From contig NZ_CH672387.1 of the NCBI RefSeq assembly GCF_000153465.1, positions 4,098,914 to 4,162,913 of the forward strand: a DNA stretch of 64,000 nucleotides. Direction: 5' to 3'. Made by a program: the position numbers and the translations under genes. This DNA comes from Aurantimonas manganoxydans SI85-9A1. GTDB lineage: Bacteria; Pseudomonadota; Alphaproteobacteria; Rhizobiales; Rhizobiaceae. The notes under the pieces were generated by a model that had not been told where the DNA came from, searched no databases, and saw only the letters and a list, made by a program, of their open reading frames with translations. Shown here piece after piece: positions 36,807 to 46,590 of this stretch (the first letter of the stretch is position 1; each line of letters begins with the position of its first letter).

Positions 36807-37442
36807 ATGACGACGGCGCTCACCATCGCGATCGACGGCCCCGCGGCGGCTGGCAAGGGCACGCTGGCCAAGCGCGTCGCGGCCCATTACGGCCTGCCCT
36901 ATCTCGACACCGGGCTGCTCTACCGAGCCGTCGGCAAGCTCGCCGACGATCGCGGCGTCGACCTCGACGATGCGGAAGCCACTGGGGCGATCGCCACCGA
37001 GCTCGACACCAGCCATCTCGACGACGGGTCGCTGCGCGGCCGCGAAGCGGGGGAACTGGCTTCGCGCGTCGCCGTGCACGGCGCAGTCCGCACCGCGCTT
37101 ACCGAATTCCAGCGCAGCTTCGCCGCCCGCGCCGAGGGTGCGGTGCTCGATGGCCGCGACATCGGCACGGTGATCTGCCCGCAGGCGCGGGTGAAGATCT
37201 TCGTCACGGCTTCTGCCGAAGTGCGGGCGCGTCGGCGCACCGACGAACTCGCCGCCAAGGGCCGCGACGTGGATTACGAGCGGATTCTCGCCGAAGTGCG
37301 CGAGCGCGACGCCCGCGATGCCGGCCGCGCCATCGCGCCCCTGCGGCCGGCGCCGGATGCACACTTGCTGGACACCAGCGAATTGGGTATAGAAGCGGCG
37401 TTCCAGGCGGCCTGCGCGGTCATCGATCGCGCCATGGCCTGA
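36807..37442 (+). CDS. cmk: Cytidylate kinase
   Basis: A 211-residue enzyme phosphorylating CMP and dCMP with ATP. The N-terminal P-loop is AIDGPAAAGKGTLAKR, followed by LPYLDTGLLYRAVG, the CMP-binding VLDGRDIGTVICPQARVKIFVTAS and lid-region ARRRTDELAAKGRDVDY, and LRPAPDAHLLDTSEL. Start ATG at 36807, five bases after the previous stop. It stands before rpsA, a conserved order. Confidence 0.93.
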   Translation: MTTALTIAIDGPAAAGKGTLAKRVAAHYGLPYLDTGLLYRAVGKLADDRGVDLDDAEATGAIATELDTSHLDDGSLRGREAGELASRVAVHGAVRTALTEFQRSFAARAEGAVLDGRDIGTVICPQARVKIFVTASAEVRARRRTDELAAKGRDVDYERILAEVRERDARDAGRAIAPLRPAPDAHLLDTSELGIEAAFQAACAVIDRAMA

Positions 37443-37736
37443 CGGAACGGAGTTTGCGGGGCGGGTTCAGAACTGGACCACGTCCTTTTCGGCTATCGGC
37501 CTGCGCGTATCTGCCGGCCCTGCCCAGAGCTTCGATATCACCTGTCCGGCCGCGGTCCCGCGCGCCGCACGAATGCCGACCCGCCCCGACGGCGGTCGTC
37601 CTTCGGGCCCCTCCCCGCCGTCAACGCCGGGATGGGCCGGACCGCGATCCCGGACGTTTGCAACGTCTGACCCGGGGCCTCGCCCCACGGCGCGCTGCTC
37701 TCTCGACCAGACCGAGAGAGTCCCCAAGGAGTAGGA
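37443..37736 (+). promoter_or_regulatory. rpsA leader with hairpin before the ribosome site
   Basis: 294 bases between cmk and rpsA. Directly before the Shine-Dalgarno AAGGAG a perfect 8-bp hairpin CTCTCTCG/CGAGAGAG (37698-37705 with 37713-37720, loop ACCAGAC) lies five bases upstream. S1 is known to repress its own translation in other bacteria through structured leaders, so this hairpin is a candidate for that control. Confidence 0.5.
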
Positions 37737-39437
37737 ATGTCCAACGTATCCCCGCGCGAAGATTTCGCCTCACTGCTCGAAGCCTCGTTCCATGAGCAGG
37801 ACGTCGCCGAAGGCATGGTCGTCAAGGGCACTGTCGTCGCGATCGAGAAAGACATGGCCGTCATCGACGCCGGCCTGAAGGTCGAGGGCCGCGTCGCCCT
37901 CAAGGAATTCGGCGCCAAGGGCGCAGAGGGTGGTCTCCAGGTCGGCGACGTCGTCGAGATCTATGTCGAGCGCATCGAGAACGCCCTCGGCGAAGCCGTC
38001 CTGTCGCGCGACAAGGCGCGCCGCGAGGAGAGCTGGGTTCGCCTCGAGGAGAAGTTCAACAACAACGAGAAGGTCGAAGGCCAGATCTTCAACCAGGTCA
38101 AGGGCGGCTTCACGGTCGACCTCGACGGGGCCGTGGCCTTCCTGCCGCGCTCGCAGGTCGACATCCGTCCGATCCGCGACGTCGGCCCGTTGATGAACAC
38201 GCCGCAGCCGTTCCAGATCCTGAAGATGGACAAGCGTCGCGGCAACATCGTCGTGTCGCGCCGGACCGTGCTCGAGGAGAGCCGTGCGGAGCAGCGCTCG
38301 GAGATCGTCCAGAACCTCGAAGAGGGTCAGGTCGTCGACGGTATCGTCAAGAACATCACCGACTACGGCGCCTTCGTCGACCTCGGTGGCATCGACGGTC
38401 TGCTGCACGTGACCGACATGGCATGGCGCCGCGTCAACCATCCGACCGAGATCCTGCAGATCGGTCAGACGGTGAAGGTCCAGATCATCCGCATCAACCA
38501 GGAGACGCATCGCATCTCGCTGGGCATGAAGCAGCTCGAGGCTGATCCGTGGGACGGCATCGGCGTCAAGTACCCGATGGGCGTCAAGGTCACCGGCCGC
38601 GTCACGAACATCACCGACTACGGTGCGTTCGTCGAGCTGGAGCCGGGCATCGAAGGCCTCATCCACGTCTCCGAGATGTCCTGGACGAAGAAGAACGTCC
38701 ATCCGGGCAAGATCCTCTCCACCTCCCAGGAGGTCGAGGTCGTCGTTCTCGAGGTCGACCCGAACAAGCGCCGCATCTCGCTGGGTCTCAAGCAGACGCT
38801 CGCCAATCCGTGGGAGAGCTTCCGCGACCAGTTCCCGATCGGCACGATCGTCGAGGGCGAGGTCAAGAACAAGACCGAGTTCGGCCTGTTCATCGGTCTG
38901 GACGGCGACGTGGACGGCATGGTCCATCTGTCGGATCTCGACTGGAACCGTCCGGGCGAGCAGGTCATCGAGGAGTTCAACAAGGGCGACCTCGTCAAGG
39001 CCCAGGTGCTCGACGTCGACATCGACAAGGAGCGCATCTCGCTCGGCATGAAGCAGGTCGGCGGCGATCCGTTCGTCGAGGCGGCTGAAGCCGGTGACGT
39101 GCGCCGCGGCGCCGTGGTCACCTGCGAGGTCACGGAAGTGAAGGATGGCGGCCTGGAAGTGAAGATCGTCGATACCGATCTGACCTCCTTCATCCGTCGC
39201 TCCGACATTGCCCGCGATCGCGACGAGCAGCGCCCCGAGCGTTACTCGGTCGGCCAGAAGATCGACGCCCGCGTTACGCAGTTCGACAAGAAGGCGCGCC
39301 GCGTCGGCGTGTCGATCAAGGCGCTGCAGATCGCCGAAGAGAAGGAAGCCGTCGCACAGTTCGGTTCGTCCGACTCCGGCGCATCGCTGGGCGACATCCT
39401 CGGCGCGGCCCTGAAGGGTCGTGGCGACGAAGAATAG
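37737..39437 (+). CDS. rpsA: 30S ribosomal protein S1
   Basis: A 566-residue RNA-binding protein of the small subunit that brings mRNA to the ribosome. It is a string of six S1 (OB-fold) repeats, seen as VVDGIVKNITDYGAFVDLGGIDGLLHVTDMAW, KVTGRVTNITDYGAFVELEPGIEGLIHVSEMSW and IVEGEVKNKTEFGLFIGLDGDVDGMVHLSDLDW, each about 85 residues apart, with weaker repeats at both ends. AAGGAG is seven bases before the ATG. Two hairpins follow the stop. Confidence 0.95.
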   Translation: MSNVSPREDFASLLEASFHEQDVAEGMVVKGTVVAIEKDMAVIDAGLKVEGRVALKEFGAKGAEGGLQVGDVVEIYVERIENALGEAVLSRDKARREESWVRLEEKFNNNEKVEGQIFNQVKGGFTVDLDGAVAFLPRSQVDIRPIRDVGPLMNTPQPFQILKMDKRRGNIVVSRRTVLEESRAEQRSEIVQNLEEGQVVDGIVKNITDYGAFVDLGGIDGLLHVTDMAWRRVNHPTEILQIGQTVKVQIIRINQETHRISLGMKQLEADPWDGIGVKYPMGVKVTGRVTNITDYGAFVELEPGIEGLIHVSEMSWTKKNVHPGKILSTSQEVEVVVLEVDPNKRRISLGLKQTLANPWESFRDQFPIGTIVEGEVKNKTEFGLFIGLDGDVDGMVHLSDLDWNRPGEQVIEEFNKGDLVKAQVLDVDIDKERISLGMKQVGGDPFVEAAEAGDVRRGAVVTCEVTEVKDGGLEVKIVDTDLTSFIRRSDIARDRDEQRPERYSVGQKIDARVTQFDKKARRVGVSIKALQIAEEKEAVAQFGSSDSGASLGDILGAALKGRGDEE

Positions 39438-39452
39438 GCCCTAGGGCCTTCG

Positions 39453-39486
39453 CATTCCGCGCCGCTTCAGGTGGCGCGGAATGTTT
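39453..39486 (+). terminator. Terminator after rpsA
   Basis: An 11-bp stem CATTCCGCGCC/GGCGCGGAATG (39453-39463 with 39473-39483, 9-base loop), then TTTCACG. It overlaps the parS-like site at 39482. Confidence 0.7.
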
Positions 39487-39497
39487 CACGTGAATCA
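39482..39497. promoter_or_regulatory. parS-like ParB-binding site
   Basis: TGTTTCACGTGAATCA matches the universal parS palindrome TGTTTCACGTGAAACA at 15 of 16 bases. ParB binds such sites near the origin and spreads to segregate chromosomes. It lies between two terminator hairpins after rpsA. Confidence 0.7.
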
Positions 39498-39498
39498 T

Positions 39499-39533
39499 AA
39501 AGGCCCGCGGCGAGAGCTCTCCGCGGGCCTTTT
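39499..39533. terminator. Strong intrinsic terminator
   Basis: AAAGGCCCGCGG (39499-39510) pairs with CCGCGGGCCTTT (39521-39532), a 12-bp stem with T-run, active in both directions. A second stop signal after rpsA. Confidence 0.8.
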
Positions 39534-39567
39534 CTCGTCAACTTCTCCAGACACAGAGCGCAGCGCC

Positions 39568-40182
39568 ATGCAGCTTCCCGACGGCTTCACCGCCATCCCG
39601 CCCGGCAAGATCGCCGCCATCGCCACGGTGCTGGAGATGACCGCGCCGCCGGCCGGGCTCGAACAGCTGCCGGGCGAGGCGAACTGGCAGTTCCAGCGCG
39701 TCGCCGAGCCGGACCCGGCCTGGTACGAAGCGCTGTATCGCCGCATCGGCGGCAATCATCTGTGGTATTCGCGGCTGGCGCTGCCCGCCGAGGAGCTGGC
39801 CGCGACGATCCGGCATCCGGATGTGGCGATCCACACGCTGGACGTGGACGGGGTGCCGCAAGGGCTGGTGGAGCTGGATTTCCGCGAGGACGGCGCATGC
39901 GAACTGGTGTTCTTCGGCGTGACCGAGGCGTTGATCGGCACCCGCGCGGCGCGGTTCATGATGGGCCGCGCCATCGCGGCCGCCTTCGCCCGGCCGATCG
40001 ACAAGCTGTGGCTACACACCAACACGATGGATCATCCCAAGGCGATGGCCTTCTACCGGCGCTCGGGCTTCACGCCCGTGCGCCAGATGGTCGAGGTCGC
40101 CGACGATCCGCGGCTCACCGGCCTGTTCGACCGACAGGCCGCGCCGCATTTCCCGATGATCGGTGAGCGCGCGGCGGGCTGA
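39568..40182 (+). CDS. GNAT-family N-acetyltransferase
   Basis: A 204-residue protein. The acetyl-CoA binding core lies from about residue 115: CELVFFGVTEALIGTRAARFMMGRAIAAAF (with the R/Q-x-x-G-x-G/A-type turn relaxed to GTRAARF), then LWLHTNTMDHPKAMAFYRRSGFTPVRQ, typical of GNAT enzymes. The substrate is unknown. A comparable acetyltransferase often sits by hslV/hslU in rhizobia. Convergent with hslV. Confidence 0.8.
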   Translation: MQLPDGFTAIPPGKIAAIATVLEMTAPPAGLEQLPGEANWQFQRVAEPDPAWYEALYRRIGGNHLWYSRLALPAEELAATIRHPDVAIHTLDVDGVPQGLVELDFREDGACELVFFGVTEALIGTRAARFMMGRAIAAAFARPIDKLWLHTNTMDHPKAMAFYRRSGFTPVRQMVEVADDPRLTGLFDRQAAPHFPMIGERAAG

Positions 40183-40267
40183 TCCGGGATCGGCCTGCGG
40201 GCGTTGATCGCCGGTCTCTCAGACACTTGAAGGCAGAACGGGGGCGCCTCGCGGCAGCCCCGATTTG

Positions 40268-40834
40268 TCACGCGGTCTCGTCGAGGCTTTCCACGACGAC
40301 ATTGTCGTTGGTGTAGATGCAGATCTCGCCGGCGATCTTCATGGCGCGGCGGGCGATCTCCTCGGCGTCGTAATCCGTATCCGCGAGGGCACGCGCCGCG
40401 GCCAGGGCGTAATTGCCGCCGGAGCCGATGGCGATGACGCCATGCTCGGGCTCCAGCACGTCGCCATTGCCGGTGAGCGTCAGCGTCACCTGCCGGTCGG
40501 CGACGATCATCATCGCCTCCAGACGGCGCAGATAGCGGTCGGTGCGCCAGTCCTTAGCGAGCTCGACGCAGGCGCGCATGAGCTGGTCGGGATATTGCTC
40601 GAGCTTGGCCTCGAGCCGCTCCAGAAGGGTGAAGGCGTCGGCGGTCGCACCCGCGAAGCCGGCGATGACATCGCCCTTCTTGCCGATCCGGCGCACCTTG
40701 CGGGCATTGCCCTTCATCACCGTATTGCCGAGCGACACCTGCCCGTCACCGGCGATGACCACCTTGCCGCCCTTGCGCACGGTGACGATGGTGGTGCCGT
40801 AGATCGTGGCGGGGTCGTGGTTTTCCATGCTCAT
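40268..40834 (-). CDS. hslV: ATP-dependent protease HslV peptidase subunit
   Basis: A 188-residue proteasome-like subunit. After a short propeptide the mature chain starts at Thr14 in [37 protein letters not shown]; other landmarks are [19 protein letters not shown] and [18 protein letters not shown]. With HslU it forms an ATP-driven protease that degrades misfolded and regulatory proteins. ATG at 40834 follows AAGGA; a second ATG is at 40828. Unusually, hslU is about 7 kb away (47691). Confidence 0.95.
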   Translation of the reverse strand: MSMENHDPATIYGTTIVTVRKGGKVVIAGDGQVSLGNTVMKGNARKVRRIGKKGDVIAGFAGATADAFTLLERLEAKLEQYPDQLMRACVELAKDWRTDRYLRRLEAMMIVADRQVTLTLTGNGDVLEPEHGVIAIGSGGNYALAAARALADTDYDAEEIARRAMKIAGEICIYTNDNVVVESLDETA

Positions 40835-41009
40835 CGCACTGTCCTTTTCCATCCAGCAGGCCGCTGCGCCGTTCGAGGCCGCAGGAACCGCCGATCCGGG
40901 CCCCATGTGGGCCTTCGGGCCGGCCTTGCCAAGGAATCGGCCTGCGAGGTGACATCTGCCATGGGGCGGTGGTAAGAGCGCCGGGACATTCCCCGCGAAG
41001 GTGACAGCG

Positions 41010-41618
41010 ATGGGCCAGACTGCCGGGCGGCGTGATGCCGTCGTCGAAAGACAGACCAACGAGACCGCGATCCGCGTGCGCGTCGACCTCGACGGCAGCG
41101 GCCGTTCGACCATCGACACCGGCGTCGGCTTCTTCGACCACATGCTCGAACAGCTCTCGCGCCATTCGCTGATCGACATGGACATCTCGGCCAAGGGCGA
41201 TCACCACATCGACGACCACCACACCGTCGAGGACACCGGCATCGCGCTCGGCCAGGCGATCCGCCAGGCCCTTGGCGAGCGCCGCGGCATCCGTCGCTAC
41301 GCCTCGCTCGACCTCGCCATGGACGAGTGCCTGACCCGCGCCGCGATCGACGTGTCGGGCCGGCCGTTCCTCGTCTTCAACGCCGAGTTCTCGCGCCACA
41401 AGATCGGCAGCTTCGACACGGAACTGGTGCAGGAGTTCTTCCAGGCGCTGGCGCAGAATGCCGGCGTGACGCTGCATCTGACCAATCTCTACGGCAGCAA
41501 CGCTCACCATGTCGCCGAGACCTGCTTCAAGGCGGTGGCGCGGGTGCTGGGCGACGCCGTGGCGATCGATCCGCGCCAGGCCGACCTCGTGCCCTCCACC
41601 AAGGGCACGCTGGCGTGA
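41010..41618 (+). CDS. hisB: Imidazoleglycerol-phosphate dehydratase
   Basis: A 202-residue enzyme for the seventh step of histidine synthesis. Signatures: [16 protein letters not shown], the metal-binding [17 protein letters not shown] and [37 protein letters not shown] and [17 protein letters not shown]. It is a monofunctional dehydratase with no phosphatase domain. ATG at 41010 has GAAGG upstream. It opens the his cluster, divergent from hslV. Confidence 0.95.
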   Translation: MGQTAGRRDAVVERQTNETAIRVRVDLDGSGRSTIDTGVGFFDHMLEQLSRHSLIDMDISAKGDHHIDDHHTVEDTGIALGQAIRQALGERRGIRRYASLDLAMDECLTRAAIDVSGRPFLVFNAEFSRHKIGSFDTELVQEFFQALAQNAGVTLHLTNLYGSNAHHVAETCFKAVARVLGDAVAIDPRQADLVPSTKGTLA

Positions 41619-41640
41619 CCGGGCGGCCGGCAGGACGGCC

Positions 41641-42126
41641 ATGGGCCTGAAGCGCTTCATCGCCTTCGAGCCCGGCGAGACCGCCGTCGGGGCGCGCTCC
41701 GACGGCGTGGTCTTCGTGCGCGACGGCTTTTCCTTCTGGGCGTTCCTGTTCACCGTTCTGTGGCTGTGGCGCTACCGGCTCTGGCTGGAAGGTCTCGCAA
41801 CGCTGCTCGTGCTCGTCGCCATCACCCTGGGGGGTGAGGCCAGCGGTCATTCCTTCGCGGCGTCGCTTCTCCAGCTGCTCGTCGGCCTGCTCGTCGCTCT
41901 GGAAGGCCCGAGCCTGCGGGCCTGGCGCTATCGCCGCAAGGGATGGCGCGAGAGCGCCGCCTTCCTGGCCAGCGACCGGGCCGAGGCCGAGCTGACCTAT
42001 TTTTCCACGGACGGGCGCGCCGCCGATGCCGCGAGCGCCGCCGCACCGCCGCCGGGACCGATGTCGCGCCGACGCGGAACCTCGACCCGCAGCGCCGGGT
42101 TCTTCGGTGCCATGGAGCAACGATAG
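41641..42126 (+). CDS. DUF2628 family membrane protein
   Basis: A 161-residue protein: a short N-terminal part [28 protein letters not shown] followed by hydrophobic helices ([30 protein letters not shown]) and a basic, flexible tail. This is the DUF2628 pattern, regularly found between hisB and hisH in Rhizobiales. Function unknown. It lies 22 bases after hisB and five before hisH. Confidence 0.8.
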   Translation: MGLKRFIAFEPGETAVGARSDGVVFVRDGFSFWAFLFTVLWLWRYRLWLEGLATLLVLVAITLGGEASGHSFAASLLQLLVGLLVALEGPSLRAWRYRRKGWRESAAFLASDRAEAELTYFSTDGRAADAASAAAPPPGPMSRRRGTSTRSAGFFGAMEQR

Positions 42127-42130
42127 ACAC

Positions 42131-42784
42131 ATGCAGACCGTCGCCATCGTCGATTACGGCTCGGGCAATCTGCGCTCGGCCACCAAGGCCTTCGAGCGCG
42201 CCGCCCGCGAGAGCAATGCCAATGCCGAGATCGTCCTCACCGACGATCCGCAGGTCGTGCTGGCCGCCGACCGCATCGTCCTGCCGGGCGTCGGCGCCTA
42301 TGCCGATTGCCGCGCCGGGCTCGACGCCGTCCCCGGCATGACCGAGGCGCTGCGCGAAGCTGTCGAGACCAGGGCCCGTCCCTTCCTCGGCATCTGCGTC
42401 GGCATGCAGCTGATGTCGTCCTGTGGACGCGAGAAGGCGGTCACGGAGGGCCTTGGCTGGATCCCCGGCGACGTCGTTCGGATCGAGCCGTCGGACCCGA
42501 TGCTGAAGGTGCCGCAGATCGGCTGGAACACCATTCACGTGAATCACGACCACGCGCTTCTGGCCGGCATCCCCACCGAGGAAGGCGGGCTGCACGCCTA
42601 TTTCGTGCACTCCTACCATCTGGTGGCGCGTAACCCGGACGACGTCGTCGCCACCGCCGATTACGGCGGGCCGGTCACGGCGATCGTCGCCAATGGCAAC
42701 AAGGCCGGCACCCAGTTCCATCCGGAAAAGAGCCAGACGCTGGGGCTCGGCCTGATCGCCAACTTCCTGTCGTGGAACCCCTGA
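42131..42784 (+). CDS. hisH: Imidazole glycerol phosphate synthase glutaminase subunit
   Basis: A 217-residue class I glutamine amidotransferase supplying ammonia to HisF. It has [19 protein letters not shown], the oxyanion PGVGAY, the nucleophile in [13 protein letters not shown] (Cys), and the His-Glu pair in [11 protein letters not shown]. Four or five base gap from the DUF2628 gene points to one operon. Confidence 0.95.
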   Translation: MQTVAIVDYGSGNLRSATKAFERAARESNANAEIVLTDDPQVVLAADRIVLPGVGAYADCRAGLDAVPGMTEALREAVETRARPFLGICVGMQLMSSCGREKAVTEGLGWIPGDVVRIEPSDPMLKVPQIGWNTIHVNHDHALLAGIPTEEGGLHAYFVHSYHLVARNPDDVVATADYGGPVTAIVANGNKAGTQFHPEKSQTLGLGLIANFLSWNP

Positions 42785-42821
42785 TCCGGCCGCACGCGGC
42801 CGCCTGAAAGCCCTGGACGCC

Positions 42822-43562
42822 ATGCCCATTCTCTTCCCCGCCATCGACCTCAAGGACGGCGCCTGCGTGCGCCTGAAGCTCGGCCTGATGGACCAGGCAA
42901 CGGTCTACAATGCCGACCCGGCCGCCCAGGCGCGCGAGTTCCGCGACGCCGGCTTCGACCATCTGCATGTGGTCGACCTCAACGGCGCCTTTGCCGGCCG
43001 GGCGGTCAACGACGCCGCCGTGGATGCCATTCTCGCGGCGGTCGGCTCGCAGATGAAGGTGCAGCTCGGTGGCGGCATCCGCTCCATGGAGGACATCGAG
43101 CGCTGGCTGGACAAGGGTCTGGCACGGGTCATCCTCGGCACGGTCGCCGTGCGCGATCCCGACCTCGTTCGCGCGGCGGCGCGGCGGTTCCCCGGCCAGA
43201 TCGCCGTCGGCATCGATGCCAAGGGTGGTAAGGTCGCCGTCGAGGGTTGGGCCGAGACCTCCGAGCTGACCGTGGTGGACCTTGCCCGCCAGTTCGAGGA
43301 CGCCGGCGTGGCGGCGGTCATCTACACCGATGTCGATCGCGACGGCATTCTGACCGGCATCAACTGGGACGCCACCATCGATCTGGCCGAACAGGTCTCG
43401 ATCCCGGTGATCGCCTCGGGGGGCCTCGCCTCGCTGGCCGATGTCGTGCGGCTGACCATGCCCGACGCGAAACGCCTCGAAGGCGCGATCTCCGGCCGGG
43501 CGCTCTATGACGGCCGCATCGACCCGAAGGAAGCGCTGGACGTTTTGTCCGGCAGGGGCTGA
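42822..43562 (+). CDS. hisA: Phosphoribosylformimino-5-aminoimidazole carboxamide ribotide isomerase
   Basis: A 246-residue TIM-barrel isomerase, fourth step of histidine synthesis. It begins [26 protein letters not shown] (Asp8 as catalytic acid), and has [36 protein letters not shown], and [12 protein letters not shown] with the second catalytic Asp, then [11 protein letters not shown]. Start ATG at 42822, 38 bases after hisH. Confidence 0.95.
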   Translation: MPILFPAIDLKDGACVRLKLGLMDQATVYNADPAAQAREFRDAGFDHLHVVDLNGAFAGRAVNDAAVDAILAAVGSQMKVQLGGGIRSMEDIERWLDKGLARVILGTVAVRDPDLVRAAARRFPGQIAVGIDAKGGKVAVEGWAETSELTVVDLARQFEDAGVAAVIYTDVDRDGILTGINWDATIDLAEQVSIPVIASGGLASLADVVRLTMPDAKRLEGAISGRALYDGRIDPKEALDVLSGRG

Positions 43563-43650
43563 CACAGATGGCGGGGTGAATCTTGCCCTCACCCTCGAAG
43601 GGCTTGGAATCACGCTGGCTCTTGCCCACCTCTATCGCGGCATCGCATAA

Positions 43651-43674
43651 GGCGGAAAATTCGCCGTTTCCGCC
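43651..43674. terminator. Hairpin between hisA and hisF
   Basis: GGCGGAAA (43651-43658) pairs with TTTCCGCC (43667-43674) across an 8-base loop, in the 178-base gap. There is no T-run, so it may tune read-through rather than stop it. Confidence 0.4.
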
Positions 43675-43740
43675 CATCCGGACATTGCCCGTGCCCTCCC
43701 GACCGATCCCCTGCCCCGCCGACGAGAAGGCCGCCCGTCC

Positions 43741-44526
43741 ATGAGCCTCAAGGCCCGCATCATTCCCTGCCTCGACGTCAAGGACGGCCGGGTGGTCAAG
43801 GGCGTCAATTTCGAGGGTCTGGTCGACGCCGGCGATCCGGTGGAAGCCGCGCGCGCCTATGACAGCGCCGGTGCGGACGAGCTCTGCTTCCTCGACATCA
43901 CCGCCTCGTCGGACGACCGCGACACGATCTTCGACGTCGTCGCGCGCACCGCCGAGCAGTGCTTCATGCCGGTGACCGTCGGCGGCGGCGTGCGCACGGT
44001 CGCCGACGTTCGCAAGCTGCTTCTGGCCGGTGCCGACAAGGTGTCGATCAACACAGCGGCGGTGAAGCGGCCGGAATTCGTCGCGGAAGCCGCCGACAAG
44101 TTCGGCGACCAGTGCATCGTCGTCGCCATCGACGCGCGCCGCGTGGCCGAGGACGGTGCCGCGCCGCGCTGGGAGATATTCACCCATGGCGGCCGCACCG
44201 CGACCGGCATCGATGCCGTCGACTTCGCCCGCCAGGTCGTGGGGCTGGGCGCCGGCGAGATCCTGCTGACCTCCATGGACAGGGACGGCACCAAGTCTGG
44301 CTTCGACATCGAGCTGACCCGGGCGGTCGCCGATGCCGTCCATGTGCCGGTGATCGCGTCGGGCGGCGTCGGCACGCTGGATCACCTCGTTGCCGGCGTG
44401 CGCGACGGCCACGCGACGGCGGTTCTGGCCGCCTCGATTTTTCACTTCGGCACTTATACGATCGCGGAAGCCAAGGGCCATATGGCCGCCGCCGGCATCC
44501 CGATGCGGCTCGACCCGCCGGACTGA
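43741..44526 (+). CDS. hisF: Imidazole glycerol phosphate synthase cyclase subunit
   Basis: A 261-residue TIM barrel closing the imidazole ring, partner of HisH. Landmarks: [22 protein letters not shown] (Asp11), [57 protein letters not shown] (Asp130 region) and [13 protein letters not shown]. It resembles hisA because both derive from a half-barrel duplication. Confidence 0.95.
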   Translation: MSLKARIIPCLDVKDGRVVKGVNFEGLVDAGDPVEAARAYDSAGADELCFLDITASSDDRDTIFDVVARTAEQCFMPVTVGGGVRTVADVRKLLLAGADKVSINTAAVKRPEFVAEAADKFGDQCIVVAIDARRVAEDGAAPRWEIFTHGGRTATGIDAVDFARQVVGLGAGEILLTSMDRDGTKSGFDIELTRAVADAVHVPVIASGGVGTLDHLVAGVRDGHATAVLAASIFHFGTYTIAEAKGHMAAAGIPMRLDPPD

Positions 44527-44577
44527 CCGAAGCCTCGGCGGATCCGCGCAGCGAGCGCCGGCCTACGAAAGGGCATC

Positions 44578-44910
44578 ATGACCGATTTCACGCTTGCCGA
44601 CCTGGAGACCATCGTCGCCGCCCGCGCGACCTCCGACGACGCCGGCTCCTACACCGCGTCGCTCGCGGCCAAGGGCATTGCCCATGTCGCCAAGAAGCTC
44701 GGCGAGGAAGCGACGGAGACGGTGATCGCTGCCGTCTCCCAGGACGATGCGCGGGTGACCAGCGAGGCCGCCGACCTTCTCTACCACCTTCTCGTGACGC
44801 TTCATCTGCGCCACGTGCCGGTGTCGGCGGTGATGGCCGAGCTCGGCAGGCGCACGGCCCAGACCGGCCTGCAGGAAAAGGCGGGGCGGCCCGACAGTTC
44901 GGCCGGATGA
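44578..44910 (+). CDS. hisE: Phosphoribosyl-ATP pyrophosphatase
   Basis: A 110-residue all-helical enzyme of the MazG-like fold for the second step of histidine synthesis. It shows [57 protein letters not shown], with the E-E-x-x-E and E-x-x-D metal motifs. It overlaps coaA by four bases (ATGA). Confidence 0.95.
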   Translation: MTDFTLADLETIVAARATSDDAGSYTASLAAKGIAHVAKKLGEEATETVIAAVSQDDARVTSEAADLLYHLLVTLHLRHVPVSAVMAELGRRTAQTGLQEKAGRPDSSAG

Positions 44911-45866
44911 TGGACCAGCTCGCCCCGTCGCGTTTCTCGCCCTACCGCATCTTTCCGGCGGCCGAATGGGCGAAGTTTCGCGCCGACGCGCCGCTGACGC
45001 TGACCGCCGACGAGGTTCGCCGGCTCCGTTCGATCGGCGACCCCGTCGATCTCGACGAGGTGGCGCGGATCTATCTCGCCGTCTCGCGCCTGCTCTACGC
45101 CCATGTCGAGGCTTCGCAGCTGCTGTTCGGGCAGCGCCAGAGCTTTCTTGCCGAGGATTCGGGGCAGAAGACGCCCTTCATCATCGGCATCGCCGGCTCG
45201 GTCGCGGTCGGCAAGTCGACCACGGCGCGTGTTCTGAAGGAACTGCTCGCCCGCTGGCCGTCCTCGCCCAAGGTGGATCTGATCACCACCGACGGGTTTC
45301 TCTATCCGAACGCGGTGCTGCAGGCCGAGGGGCTGATGCAGCGCAAGGGGTTTCCCGAGAGCTACGACATCGGCGCGATCCTGCGCTTCCTGTCAGAGAT
45401 CAAGGCCGGCGTGCCGCGGGTCGAGGCCCCGGTCTATTCGCATTTCTACTATGACGTGGTGCCTGGCCAGAAGGTCACGATCGACCGGCCGGACATCCTG
45501 ATCTTCGAGGGCCTGAACGTCCTGCAGGTGCGCGACATGCCGGCCGACGGCACGGCGGTGCCCTTCGTGTCGGACTTCTTCGACCATTCGATCTACATCG
45601 ATGCCGACGAGGCCGACATCAAGCGCTGGTATATCGAGCGCTTCATGCGGCTGCGCGAAACGGCGTTCCGCGAGACCGGCTCGTTCTTCCACCGCTACTC
45701 GCAGATCTCGCCCGAGGAAGCGCTGACCATCGCCCAGGGCCTGTGGTCGAACATCAACGAGATCAATCTCCACGCCAACATCCTGCCGACGCGGCCGCGC
45801 GCCGACCTGATCCTGCGCAAGGGTCCGGATCACCTCATCGAGCAGGTCGCGCTGCGCAAGCTCTGA
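44907..45866 (+). CDS. coaA: Pantothenate kinase (type I)
   Basis: A 319-residue kinase, first and limiting step of coenzyme A synthesis. The P-loop is [20 protein letters not shown]; other landmarks are [45 protein letters not shown] and FEGLNVLQV. Bacterial type I enzymes are feedback-inhibited by CoA. It begins at ATG 44907 within the hisE stop (a second ATG at 44910), so it is coupled to the his operon. Confidence 0.94.
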   Translation: MMDQLAPSRFSPYRIFPAAEWAKFRADAPLTLTADEVRRLRSIGDPVDLDEVARIYLAVSRLLYAHVEASQLLFGQRQSFLAEDSGQKTPFIIGIAGSVAVGKSTTARVLKELLARWPSSPKVDLITTDGFLYPNAVLQAEGLMQRKGFPESYDIGAILRFLSEIKAGVPRVEAPVYSHFYYDVVPGQKVTIDRPDILIFEGLNVLQVRDMPADGTAVPFVSDFFDHSIYIDADEADIKRWYIERFMRLRETAFRETGSFFHRYSQISPEEALTIAQGLWSNINEINLHANILPTRPRADLILRKGPDHLIEQVALRKL

Positions 45867-45890
45867 GCCGGGTACGGTGGCACAGACGGT

Positions 45891-46502
45891 TCAGGCCGCA
45901 GTCACACGGCGCAGGGTCAGATTGATCCGGCCGCCCTTCTTCAGGAGCGTCGAGGTCGCGGGGTAGATCCGATCGACGCCGTGATAGGCCAGACGTCCCT
46001 CGCCGCCGAGAACGACCACGTCGCCCGAATGCAGCCGGATCGAGGTCGTGCGGCCGCCGCGGGTGGTCTCCCCGACGCGGAACAGGCAGTCGTCGCCGAG
46101 CGAGACAGAGACGACCGGCGCCGACAGATCCGTCTCGTCCTTGTCCTGGTGCAGGCCCATCTTCGCGGTGTCCTCGTAGAAATTGACGAGGCAGGCCTGC
46201 GGCGGATGATCGTAGGCGGCGAGCTCCTGCCAGATTTCCAGGAGCTTCGGGGGGATCGCCGGCCAGGGCGTGCGGGTGACCGGGTGCACCGGCTGGTAGC
46301 GATAACCGGACCGGTCCGTCACCCAACCCAGCTCGCCGCAATTGGTCATGCGCACCGAGAGGGGTTTTCCGGTCCGCGGCATTTCCGGCCGGTACAACGG
46401 CGCGGCGGCCACCACCTCGCGCACCGCATCGACCAGTGCGACCTGTTCGTCACGGGAGAGATGGCCCGGAATGTGCCGGACGCCTTTGGGCAGGACGTTC
46501 AT
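45891..46502 (-). CDS. alkB: AlkB-family 2-oxoglutarate/Fe(II) dioxygenase
   Basis: A 203-residue DNA repair enzyme that oxidatively removes methyl groups from alkylated bases (1-methyladenine, 3-methylcytosine). Iron ligands are H and D in HQDKDETD, and the later His in YHGVDR; Arg in NLTLRRV binds 2-oxoglutarate. MRMTNCGELGWVTDRSGYRYQP and QACLVNFYEDTAKMGLHQD are typical AlkB sequence. ATG at 46502. Convergent with coaA. Not in an ada operon here. Confidence 0.9.
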   Translation of the reverse strand: MNVLPKGVRHIPGHLSRDEQVALVDAVREVVAAAPLYRPEMPRTGKPLSVRMTNCGELGWVTDRSGYRYQPVHPVTRTPWPAIPPKLLEIWQELAAYDHPPQACLVNFYEDTAKMGLHQDKDETDLSAPVVSVSLGDDCLFRVGETTRGGRTTSIRLHSGDVVVLGGEGRLAYHGVDRIYPATSTLLKKGGRINLTLRRVTAA

Positions 46503-46590
46503 GGGCGGTCATCTAGAGCAGCGTCGAGGATTCCCAGCTCCCGCTCGAACGGACCCTGGACGAGCGCGGCTTGACGCGCTGCCGGCCGTT

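Noticed and set aside
42531-42546. CACGTG-containing parS-like site in hisH
   Set aside because: Only 12 of 16 bases match parS, expected in coding sequence by chance.
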